DNA of 5,644 nucleotides from Fidelibacterota bacterium. GTDB lineage: Bacteria; Marinisomatota; Marinisomatia; Marinisomatales; TCS56. The translations under genes were made by a program, and so were the position numbers. Of this stretch, positions 1 through 5,644 are shown in pieces. The notes under the pieces are model-generated. The model was not told the DNA's origin. It saw nothing but the letters and a program-made list of their open reading frames with translations, and did not search any database. The number at the start of each line of letters is the position of its first letter. The first letter of the stretch is position 1. The stretch covers positions 1 through 5,644 of the forward strand of contig DAOWAH010000125.1 of assembly GCA_030634675.1 (NCBI GenBank), read 5' to 3'.

Positions 1-81
1 GTATTGTTTAAGGATATGAATCCGGTTCAGGCGGTCCGTGCTTTAATGACCCGCGATTTGAAGGATGAAATAACCGGCTAA
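1..81 (+). CDS. gpsA: Glycerol-3-phosphate dehydrogenase [NAD(P)+], C-terminal end only (partial)
   Basis: Frame 1 is open from the first base to a TAA at 79-81 and gives 26 residues, VLFKDMNPVQAVRALMTRDL followed by KDEITG. This matches the usual end of GpsA, in which a 'VLF-(E/K)-G/D-(x)-P-x-x-A-V-x-x-L-M-x-R-x-L-K-x-E' pattern forms the last helices of the substrate-binding domain. GpsA is a cytosolic enzyme that reduces dihydroxyacetone phosphate to sn-glycerol-3-phosphate for phospholipid synthesis. The nucleotide-binding fold and catalytic lysines lie outside the window, so only the C-terminal signature supports the name. The gene is cut by the window edge and shows no sign of being broken. 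A tRNA gene begins 52 bases after the stop, on the same strand. Confidence 0.8.
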   Translation, partial: VLFKDMNPVQAVRALMTRDLKDEITG

Positions 82-87
82 ATCAAT

Positions 88-117
88 TTTACTGCTTTTC
101 ATACAACCGAATATAGA
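88..117 (+). promoter_or_regulatory. Weak candidate promoter for tRNA-Arg
   Basis: A TTTACT at 88-93 and a TATAGA at 112-117 are separated by 18 bases. They would start transcription near 124, about ten bases before the mature tRNA 5' end. Each hexamer fits the sigma70 consensus only partly. The short distance from the gpsA stop also leaves read-through from gpsA as a possible source of transcript. Confidence 0.25.
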
Positions 118-133
118 ATTAATTTTAGATTCT

Positions 134-207
<74 letters not shown>

Positions 208-298
208 CGAATCTCAGCCGGTTCATTAAAGTATCTTAAATGATAATCCGGTGTTGTTGGACAATTAACAAAGATTCCTGGAAAGGAATGGAGCAATC

Positions 299-997
299 AT
301 GCTAAAACCGAAAAAAAAGATAACGAAAAAAGAAATTAAACGCGATCCATTACTGGAAACCACCTTTAAAGCACAGACCTTTTTAAAGGAAAACCGCACC
401 AGTGTTACTAGAATTGCGATCGGTGTTGCAGTAGTTGTGATCATAGGGTACGTATTGATCGGGCAAAATCGCTCTAGAAATATGGAAGCCCGTACCGCTT
501 TTGGGAAAGCGCTGGTCGCCTATGCCTCCAATGATCTGGACAATGCCCGTTTGCAGTTTGAATTTGTCAGCGATGAATATTCCGGCAATAAACAGGGAGC
601 AATGGCCGATTACTATCTTGGTAAAATTCTATATGATCAAAATGATTTTTCCGCTGCAAAATTAGCCCTGGAAAATTATATTGGAAGTCCTCAGGCTGAG
701 CTGTTGACATCGAATGCTTTTATTATGCTTTCGGATATTTACGTAGAGGCAGGCGACCTTCAAACAGGCATTAAAATGGTAAAGAATGCTATTAAAACTG
801 CCCCTAATGTCAGCACAAAAGCGGGCCAACAAATTATCCTGGCTGAATTGCTATTGGGCAATGATCAGGCAGCGGAGTCAATGAAGATAATCGATCAGTT
901 ATTAACCGATGATACTATCCCGACCCCAGTTAGAAACCAAGCAGAGCAGTTATCAGGCAAATTACTGGCTTCAGTACTCTCCCAAACGTTTAAATAG
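299..997 (+). CDS. Single-span membrane protein with TPR-like repeats
   Basis: This is a 232-residue protein of unknown specific role. Residues 1-35 are very basic (KPKKKITKKEIKRDPLLE) and should stay in the cytoplasm. Residues 36-55 (TRIAIGVAVVVIIGYVLIG) form one transmembrane segment, and no cleavable signal peptide follows. The rest is soluble, helical and probably outside the membrane. It shows about four degenerate TPR-like helix pairs at roughly 64-97, 98-131, 136-170 and 171-205; the second (ADYYLGKILYDQNDFSAAKLALENYI) is the clearest. The architecture resembles YfgM/TPR_21 proteins, which accompany PpiD at the SecYEG translocon, and similar proteins of the FCB group. That function is inference from architecture. 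The ATG at 299 is supported by GGAG at 290-293, five bases upstream. It may be co-transcribed with the tRNA upstream, and 331 bases separate it from rimP. Confidence 0.8.
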   Translation: MLKPKKKITKKEIKRDPLLETTFKAQTFLKENRTSVTRIAIGVAVVVIIGYVLIGQNRSRNMEARTAFGKALVAYASNDLDNARLQFEFVSDEYSGNKQGAMADYYLGKILYDQNDFSAAKLALENYIGSPQAELLTSNAFIMLSDIYVEAGDLQTGIKMVKNAIKTAPNVSTKAGQQIILAELLLGNDQAAESMKIIDQLLTDDTIPTPVRNQAEQLSGKLLASVLSQTFK

Positions 998-1044
998 GGC
1001 GAATTTTATCTATAGTTCTCGATCCACTGGGAGAGGTTATCGGA

Positions 1045-1072
1045 TTGATAGTTGCCGATGATTATTTTAAAT
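1045..1072 (+). promoter_or_regulatory. Weak candidate distal promoter upstream of rimP
   Basis: TTGATA at 1045-1050 is 16 bases from TTAAAT at 1067-1072, five and four matches to the sigma70 hexamers. If active it would give a rimP leader of about 250 bases that includes all the dyads listed for the intergenic region and the hairpin at 1286-1314. It overlaps the ATCGG/CCGAT dyad. In AT-rich DNA such a match can occur by chance. Confidence 0.2.
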
Positions 1073-1157
1073 GAATAGCGATCTACATTTCGGATTATTT
1101 GCCCCAATAATGTAATATTACGTACGTCTTTCCGTTTTTGAGAAATTAGGGAAAGAT

Positions 1158-1189
1158 AAGCCCTGTCAACTTTTTTTGGCCGGGTTTTT
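1158..1189 (+). terminator. Weak candidate terminator
   Basis: AAGCCC at 1158-1163 can pair with GGGTTT at 1182-1187 through one G-U pair, closing an 18-base loop that contains a run of seven T. The T-run 1185-1189 follows or overlaps the right arm. The long loop and short stem make it a poor intrinsic terminator, but it is one of the few T-rich, stem-like sites downstream of the TPR gene. The ATCGG/CCGAT stem at 1039-1059 is an alternative of similar weakness. Confidence 0.18.
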
Positions 1190-1249
1190 CATTTATTAAA
1201 CGAACGTTTTAGATAGACCAGTACTGGCTTTTAAAGCACGATAAAGGAC

Positions 1250-1278
1250 TTGGTAAAATAATTAATTACAAGTAAAAT
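1250..1278 (+). promoter_or_regulatory. Candidate sigma70-type promoter of rimP-nusA-infB
   Basis: TTGGTA at 1250-1255 and TAAAAT at 1273-1278 are separated by exactly 17 bases and match the sigma70 consensus at four and five of six positions. Transcription would begin near 1285, about 44 bases before the rimP ATG. It is the best-spaced promoter I find in the intergenic region, and its position directly before the conserved operon supports it. The surroundings are AT-rich, so a chance match cannot be excluded. Confidence 0.42.
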
Positions 1279-1285
1279 CAGGGCT

Positions 1286-1314
1286 GAAAAGTGGGTTGAC
1301 AATACCCACTTTTC
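1286..1314 (+). promoter_or_regulatory. Perfect 11-bp stem-loop in the rimP leader (attenuator or 5' stem)
   Basis: GAAAAGTGGGT (1286-1296) is exactly complementary to ACCCACTTTTC (1304-1314) around the loop TGACAAT. The A-run on the left arm and T-run on the right arm around a GTGGGT core give it the form of a short intrinsic terminator, although the T-tract is interrupted (TTTTCTGTT). Hairpins of GUGGG/CCCAC type before rimP are familiar in other bacteria, and Rfam has a rimP-leader family described mainly from gammaproteobacteria; membership of this site is inference. It ends 14 bases before the rimP ATG. With the promoter at 1250-1278 it would form the 5' end of the mRNA. With upstream promoters it could act as an attenuator sensitive to NusA, encoded in the same operon. 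Confidence 0.65.
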
Positions 1315-1328
1315 TGTTACTAAACGGA

Positions 1329-1772
1329 ATGGAACAATTATTTCAGACAATTAAAGATTTGTTGGCGGCCGAAGAGGCGGTGGTACTGGAAGTACGTGGT
1401 GATGGGATAAACTCACCGATTAAAGTGGTAATCGATTCCGAAATTCCCGTTTCCATGGAAATGGTCACACATATTACCAGACTTATCCGGGATGCGGAAG
1501 AAATGGAGCGGCTGTTCCCGGATGGATTTCAGCTCGAAGTGACATCACCGGGAATCGATGCGCCCCTTGAACACCCGTTTCAGTACCGAAAGAATGTTAA
1601 TCGTACTATCAAATTAAAACTAAATGAAGATCAGGATCTTGAGGAGTTGAAAGCCAAACTTACACGTGTTGAAGAAGCAGGTATATTTATCAGTCGAAAA
1701 AGTAACAGTGACGAGTATATACCGTTTGAACAGATTATTCAAGCCAATTTGATAATTTCCTTTAAAGGTTAG
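1329..1772 (+). CDS. rimP: Ribosome maturation factor RimP
   Basis: This 147-residue cytosolic protein binds the 30S subunit during assembly and is needed for its efficient maturation. The N-terminal alpha/beta domain (about 1-82) contains IKVVIDSE at 31-38, matching the family's 'L.(V/I).IDSE' strand, and EVTSPGIDAPL at 70-80, the family signature. The C-terminal SH3-like barrel (about 84-147) ends in IPFEQIIQANLII, the usual 'I-x-KANL' region. Many bacteria have Arg after SPG(L/I)D; here it is Ala78, a position that I recall also varies in the FCB group. I chose the ATG at 1329 because the protein then starts like other RimP proteins. An in-frame TTG at 1296 would add 11 residues encoded inside a hairpin and lacks a good ribosome binding site. 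The ATG itself has only GGA immediately before it, so initiation may be weak. The nusA start is 12 bases after the stop. Confidence 0.92.
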   Translation: MEQLFQTIKDLLAAEEAVVLEVRGDGINSPIKVVIDSEIPVSMEMVTHITRLIRDAEEMERLFPDGFQLEVTSPGIDAPLEHPFQYRKNVNRTIKLKLNEDQDLEELKAKLTRVEEAGIFISRKSNSDEYIPFEQIIQANLIISFKG

Positions 1773-1773
1773 C

Positions 1774-1778
1774 GGAGG
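1774..1778 (+). promoter_or_regulatory. Strong Shine-Dalgarno site that fixes the TTG start of nusA
   Basis: GGAGG begins one base after the rimP stop codon and lies six bases before the TTG at 1785. There is no nearby in-frame ATG, and the protein beginning at the TTG aligns with the normal NusA N-terminus. This site therefore decides the start. It is the best ribosome binding site in the operon. Confidence 0.85.
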
Positions 1779-1784
1779 TTATTT

Positions 1785-3122
1785 TTGATTAACCGGGAAT
1801 TAATTGAAGTATTTTCTGAAATCGCCCGTGAAAAGAATGTCGAACGGTCGGAATTAGGTTCAATAATCGAACAGTTATTCTTATATATCATCGAGAAACA
1901 ACGCGGTGATTCTGAGAACTGTAGTGTTATTGTAAACATCGACAAGGGTGAAATAGAAATTTATGCCGAACGTAAGATCGTTAATGAGGTCGAAGACCCT
2001 ACTCATGAGATCGCCCTTTCTGAGGTACGAAAACTTGAACCGGATCTGGAAGACCTGGATATTGGTGAGGACTACATCGAAGTAATTGATCCCACCGTAT
2101 TCGGACGGCGTTTGGTGGCAACCGCCAAACAGTTTTTTGCTCAAAGAATTCAGGATGTTGAGAAAAAATATATTTTTGAAGATTACAATCAGCGGGTTGG
2201 TGAAATTATCATTGGTACCGTTCATCAGGTCCAAAAGGATAATATTTATATTAATATCGAACATGCTGAATTACGGATGCCTCGACGGGAGCAAATCCAA
2301 TCAGAACGATATCGCAGAGGCGATACAATTCGGGCGATAATTAAATCAGTAGATGTGACACCCAAAGGTCCGGATATTCTTGTCTCACGGAGCAGTAACC
2401 AGTTTCTGTATAAGTTATTCGAGATGGAGGTGCCGGAAATTGAGGATGGTATCATTGATATTACCACAATTACGCGTCAACCGGGAGAACGGGCGAAGAT
2501 TATTGTCAAGTCCCAGGATCGCCGGATAGACGCCGTCGGTGCTTGCGTAGGAATGCGTGGTAGTCGTATTCAGGCAATTGTACGAGAATTAAGTAACGAA
2601 AAGATTGATATCATTAACCACAGTGAGCAACCGGAGATCCTGATCAGCCGGGCTTTATCGCCCGCCAAACCGATTAACCTATATATTGATGATGATCGGC
2701 GCTACTGCGATGCCATCTTCGGCGACGACGATCTTGATACTGCCATCGGTAAAGGGGGCGTAAATATCAACCTGGCTGCGCGAGTGACCGGCTACAGAAT
2801 CGATGCTTATGGGAAAACAGAGTATGAAAAACAGCAGAATGATCAAAATACACTGCTTAAGAATATTCCTGATTTCCCAACAGATTTAGCCCAAGCACTG
2901 TCTAAAGGTAAAATCAACTTGGTATCTGAAGCACTCAACACTGATGAGGATACTCTGCTGATAATTGAAGGTGTTACTGCGGAAGCAGTAGAATTAATGT
3001 ATGACGCGATCCAGAATTTCATCGAGCGTTCAGATGTTGATGAAGACGAAATAGGTTTTGAATTTGACTTAGAGTCTCCCGATACTGAAGCGCCCAAGAT
3101 AAACGAAGAGCAGAATACATAA
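1785..3122 (+). CDS. nusA: Transcription termination/antitermination factor NusA
   Basis: This 445-residue protein binds RNA polymerase near the RNA exit channel and modulates pausing, intrinsic termination and rRNA antitermination. Residues 1-125 form the polymerase-binding N-terminal domain (NRELIEVFSEIAREKNVER at the start). An S1 domain lies at about 136-202 (GEIIIGTVHQVQKDNIYINI). KH1, at about 203-280, carries the hallmark VGACVGMRGSRIQAI at 251-265, and KH2, at about 285-348, carries AIGKGGVNINLAARVTG at 320-336. Residues 356-414 (LLKNIPDFPTDLAQAL ... LLIIEGVTAEAVELMYDAI) look like a single helix-hairpin-helix repeat related to the acidic repeats of E. coli NusA. The last 30 residues are strongly acidic. 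The protein is longer than the B. subtilis form, which lacks such repeats, and shorter than the two-repeat E. coli form. It starts at TTG with a strong GGAGG. NusA commonly limits its own operon's expression, which fits the leader hairpin. Confidence 0.97.
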   Translation: MINRELIEVFSEIAREKNVERSELGSIIEQLFLYIIEKQRGDSENCSVIVNIDKGEIEIYAERKIVNEVEDPTHEIALSEVRKLEPDLEDLDIGEDYIEVIDPTVFGRRLVATAKQFFAQRIQDVEKKYIFEDYNQRVGEIIIGTVHQVQKDNIYINIEHAELRMPRREQIQSERYRRGDTIRAIIKSVDVTPKGPDILVSRSSNQFLYKLFEMEVPEIEDGIIDITTITRQPGERAKIIVKSQDRRIDAVGACVGMRGSRIQAIVRELSNEKIDIINHSEQPEILISRALSPAKPINLYIDDDRRYCDAIFGDDDLDTAIGKGGVNINLAARVTGYRIDAYGKTEYEKQQNDQNTLLKNIPDFPTDLAQALSKGKINLVSEALNTDEDTLLIIEGVTAEAVELMYDAIQNFIERSDVDEDEIGFEFDLESPDTEAPKINEEQNT

Positions 3123-3140
3123 ATTAATGGCAAGCGAGTG

Positions 3141-5639
3141 ATGCGAATCTTCCAAATAGCAAAAGAATTAAATATCTCACACCAGGAGATAATGGCGTTC
3201 CTGAAAAAAAACGGGGAAGCAATTTCCAGTCATATGTCTCCGGTAAATGAAGATGTTTACAATCAAATATTAGCTGAATTTGCCAAGGATAAGGAAGTCG
3301 TCGACCGCTATCGTAAGGATCAGGTTCGGCGAGAGATTCATGAAACCCGTTTAATGGAAGAGCAAAGTTCTCATAAGCAGATGAAGATCCTTTCGCTGGA
3401 TGAACAGCGGAAGATTGAAGAGGATGAGCGCAAGGAAAATATCAGAAAAGCGGCAGCGGATAGAGCAGCCCGGCTAAAAGCTGAAGCTGAGGAAAAAGTT
3501 CGTAAGAAAGCGGAAGAAGCCAAACGTCAAGCAGCGGAAGAAGCCAAGAAGGTAGCCCAAGAAAAAGCTGCGGTCGAAAAACCGGCTCAAAAAGAGCAAT
3601 TGACCAAAACTGAAAAGATAATAGCTCCGGAGGCTAAAGGTAAAAAACGTAAACTTCGCAAGATTAACCTTTCTGAAATCGAATCACAAATCGGTACTAC
3701 CGGGCATAAGCCCAAAGCCAAGGATAAAAAAGGTAAAGAAAAAGAACGGCCGGTTAAGTCGACAGTTCGTGATGCAGTGCGCAGGACTATGGCTGTCATC
3801 GATGCTAAATCCAAGAAAAAATCCTATTCCAAGTCAAAAGCAGCTCGCAAAGAAGAGGAAGCGGACAGCGCCGATATTGTCCTGAAAATTGCTGAATTCG
3901 CCAGTGTGGATGAATTATCCAAGATTTTTGAAGTTCAATCAAACGAGATTATTCAAAAGTGTTTTACACTGGGCATATTAGCCACCATAAACCAGCGTCT
4001 TGACTGGGATACCATCGAATTGCTGGCTACAGAATTTGGTTACCAAACGGAAAGATTGACTGAGATTGGTGAAGAATTATTTTCACTGGTAGATACTGAA
4101 GATGACCTGGTATTAGCCCAAGACCGCTCACCGGTTGTTACTGTAATGGGTCATGTGGATCATGGCAAAACATCGATATTGGATTTTATACGTAACACCA
4201 CTGTCGTAGCCGGTGAATCCGGTGGAATTACTCAACATATTGGGGCTTACAAAGTGGATATTGATTCCGGCAAACAGATTACTTTTCTGGATACTCCCGG
4301 TCATGAAGCTTTTACCGCTATGCGTGCCCGAGGTGCGCAAGTGACAGATATTGTTGTATTGGTGGTAGCTGCGAATGATGGTGTAATGCCACAGACAGTT
4401 GAGGCAATTAATCATGCCAAGGCTGCCAATGTTCCGATGGTTGTTGCAATAAATAAAATTGATTTGAAAGTTACTGATATAGATCGTGTTAAGCGGGAAT
4501 TATCCGAACATAAAGTGCAAGTGGAAGACTGGGGTGGAAAAGTACAATCGATTCCAATATCAGCTAAGACCGGTGAGGGGATTGATGATCTTTTAGCAGC
4601 CATCTTAATGGAAACCGAAATGTTGGAATTGAAAGCCAACAGCCAGTGTCTTCCCAAAGGAACTGTAATTGAAGCCCGCTTGGATAAAGGACACGGACCG
4701 ATTGCGACTGTTTTAATCCAAAAAGGTACCCTGGAAGTTGGTACGCCGTTTATTTGTAATAATTATCCCGGAAAAGTCCGGGCAATTCTGGACGAAAGGG
4801 GAAAACGCATAAAAAGTGCCGGACCCTCGGATGTAGTTCAGATATTGGGATTTGGTCAGGTTCCGCAAGCCGCGGATATATTTGCCGGGGTTGAGAATGA
4901 ACGGGATTTAAAAAGGATTGCTTCCGAGCGGCAACGCTTAAAGCGTGAAATTGATCATAAAAAAATTACAACTCAATCCTTGGACCAAATTTCTGCAATG
5001 ATCAAAGAAGGCAGTATCAAACATTTGCCATTAATTATCAAAGGTGATGTCGATGGATCCGTAGAAGCTGTAGTTCAGGCGCTGGAAAAACTTAACACTT
5101 CTGAAGTTGGAGTGCTGACCAGGCATAAGGCCGTTGGAATGGTCAGCGAATCGGATGTTTTGCTGGCTGCTGCTTCCGGTGCCGTAATAATCGGCTTCCA
5201 GGTTCAGGTCAGTTCCAATGCGAAATTACTGGCCAATCAGGAAGGGGTTGAAATTCGAAATTATAGCGTGATCTATAACGTGGTGGAAGACATAAGATTA
5301 ACCCTTGAAGGTCTGCTGGAACCCGATTTAATGGAAGAAATCCTTGGGCGTGCGCGGGTACAAGCCCAGTTTAAAATTCCCAATATTGGGAATATTGCCG
5401 GTTGTAAGGTCAGCGAAGGGATAATTAAAAGAAATGCCGAGGCACGCCTGATACGGGATAACGAAGTCATCGGTACCGGTTTAATATCTTCATTGAAACG
5501 CTTTAAGGATGATGCCAAGGAAGTTAAGGACGGACTGGAGTGCGGAATTGGATTAGATGGAATATCCAAATATAAAGAAGGCGATATTATTGAATCCTTC
5601 GTTGTGAAGCAAATTAAGCGGAAACTTGAAGCAAATTGA
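3141..5639 (+). CDS. infB: Translation initiation factor IF-2
   Basis: This 832-residue GTPase places fMet-tRNA on the 30S subunit and promotes 50S joining. Residues 1-50 are an IF2N domain ([20 protein letters not shown]). Residues 55-240 form a charged linker rich in Lys, Glu and Ala, partly coiled-coil-like. A second IF2N domain follows at about 243-305. The G domain (about 330-495) has all motifs: GHVDHGKT 337-344, GGITQHIG 361-368, DTPGHE 384-389 with the catalytic His388, NKID 438-441 and SAK 474-476. Domain II is at about 503-593 and domain III at about 610-720. The fMet-binding C2 domain, about 736-829, includes ECGIG at 800-804. The protein is complete, ends at TGA 5637-5639, and is of normal length. 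A GTG at 3138 directly precedes the ATG and could be the start; I prefer the ATG because it aligns with the usual M-(x)-x-I/R start. Neither has a strong ribosome binding site. The nusA stop is 18 bases upstream. Confidence 0.97.
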   Translation: MRIFQIAKELNISHQEIMAFLKKNGEAISSHMSPVNEDVYNQILAEFAKDKEVVDRYRKDQVRREIHETRLMEEQSSHKQMKILSLDEQRKIEEDERKENIRKAAADRAARLKAEAEEKVRKKAEEAKRQAAEEAKKVAQEKAAVEKPAQKEQLTKTEKIIAPEAKGKKRKLRKINLSEIESQIGTTGHKPKAKDKKGKEKERPVKSTVRDAVRRTMAVIDAKSKKKSYSKSKAARKEEEADSADIVLKIAEFASVDELSKIFEVQSNEIIQKCFTLGILATINQRLDWDTIELLATEFGYQTERLTEIGEELFSLVDTEDDLVLAQDRSPVVTVMGHVDHGKTSILDFIRNTTVVAGESGGITQHIGAYKVDIDSGKQITFLDTPGHEAFTAMRARGAQVTDIVVLVVAANDGVMPQTVEAINHAKAANVPMVVAINKIDLKVTDIDRVKRELSEHKVQVEDWGGKVQSIPISAKTGEGIDDLLAAILMETEMLELKANSQCLPKGTVIEARLDKGHGPIATVLIQKGTLEVGTPFICNNYPGKVRAILDERGKRIKSAGPSDVVQILGFGQVPQAADIFAGVENERDLKRIASERQRLKREIDHKKITTQSLDQISAMIKEGSIKHLPLIIKGDVDGSVEAVVQALEKLNTSEVGVLTRHKAVGMVSESDVLLAAASGAVIIGFQVQVSSNAKLLANQEGVEIRNYSVIYNVVEDIRLTLEGLLEPDLMEEILGRARVQAQFKIPNIGNIAGCKVSEGIIKRNAEARLIRDNEVIGTGLISSLKRFKDDAKEVKDGLECGIGLDGISKYKEGDIIESFVVKQIKRKLEAN
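3510..3547 (+). repeat. Short in-gene direct repeat in the IF2 linker
   Basis: GCGGAAGAAGCCAA occurs exactly at 3510-3523 and again at 3534-3547, 24 bases apart. It encodes two copies of an eight-residue unit, AEEAKRQA and AEEAKKVA, within a Lys/Glu/Ala-rich helix. It may reflect a small in-frame duplication in the fast-evolving linker, or simply biased composition. Confidence 0.5.
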
Positions 5640-5644
5640 ACTCA

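Larger units (their letters stand above)
998..1249. other. Non-coding intergenic region between the TPR gene and the rimP promoter area
   Basis: I see no credible reading frame and no tRNA or other recognisable RNA here on either strand. The region is AT-rich and holds several short dyads. They are ATCGG/CCGAT (1039-1043 with 1055-1059, followed by a T-rich run), GTAATATTAC (1112-1121), ACGTACGT (1120-1127), AAACG-AA-CGTTT (1198-1209) and CCAGTACTGG (1218-1227). None matches an operator that I can name. The segment probably separates the TPR transcript from the rimP operon. Confidence 0.6.

Noticed and set aside
1143..1169. Reverse-strand promoter (TTGACA at 1169-1164, TAATTT at 1148-1143)
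   Set aside because: The spacer is only 15 bases and no gene on the reverse strand follows. It would drive only antisense RNA into the TPR gene's 3' end.
1296..1324. TTGACA at 1296-1301 as a -35 box for rimP
   Set aside because: The hexamer is perfect but lies in the hairpin, and no acceptable -10 sits 16-18 bases downstream. The resulting start would fall at or after the rimP ATG.
1881..3133. Antisense and out-of-frame reading frames of 73-127 codons within nusA
   Set aside because: They overlap a well-conserved NusA sequence, have no family resemblance and lack start signals.
3127..3141. Four-codon frame (MASE) whose TGA overlaps the infB ATG
   Set aside because: It could couple translation, but it is too short to judge and has no ribosome binding site of its own. 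The overlap is probably chance.
3587..5569. Reverse-strand reading frames of 75-98 codons within infB
   Set aside because: They are shadows of the intact IF2 reading frame, with compositions typical of antisense translation.

Overview
The window is an ordinary bacterial housekeeping segment. It is moderately AT-rich, tightly packed, and every gene reads on the + strand. In order it holds: the last 26 codons of a glycerol-3-phosphate dehydrogenase gene (gpsA), a tRNA-Arg(CCU), a single-span membrane protein with TPR-like repeats, a non-coding stretch of about 330 bases, and then rimP, nusA and infB. The window ends five bases after the infB stop codon. I find no mobile element, CRISPR array, toxin-antitoxin pair, defence gene or other accessory system.

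The organism is certainly bacterial: bacterial IF2 with fMet-binding C2 domain, NusA, RimP and the classic rimP-nusA-infB order. Several traits suggest a member of the Fibrobacteres-Chlorobi-Bacteroidetes (FCB) assemblage or a relative, possibly Marinimicrobia (SAR406)-like. They are the IF2 start ([16 protein letters not shown]), RimP with Ala where many bacteria have Arg after SPG(I/L)D, and the basic 'KKITKKEIKRDPLLE' leader on the TPR protein. This placement rests on remembered family resemblance and is tentative.

Layout: 1-81 gpsA 3' end; 134-207 tRNA-Arg; 299-997 TPR membrane protein; 998-1328 non-coding, with candidate promoters, short palindromes and a perfect 11-bp hairpin just before rimP; 1329-1772 rimP; 1785-3122 nusA; 3141-5639 infB. 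The gaps inside rimP-nusA-infB are 12 and 18 bases, so the three are very probably one transcript. RimP matures the 30S subunit, NusA binds RNA polymerase and controls pausing, termination and antitermination, and IF2 brings initiator tRNA to the 30S subunit. The operon therefore ties ribosome assembly, transcription elongation and translation initiation together.

The most interesting local signal is regulatory. A sigma70-like candidate promoter (TTGGTA, 17-base spacer, TAAAAT) would start transcription at about 1285, right at the foot of the 11-bp hairpin. The rimP mRNA would then begin with a stem-loop. The same hairpin could act as an attenuator on transcripts arriving from upstream. It also argues against a longer rimP starting at a TTG inside the hairpin.
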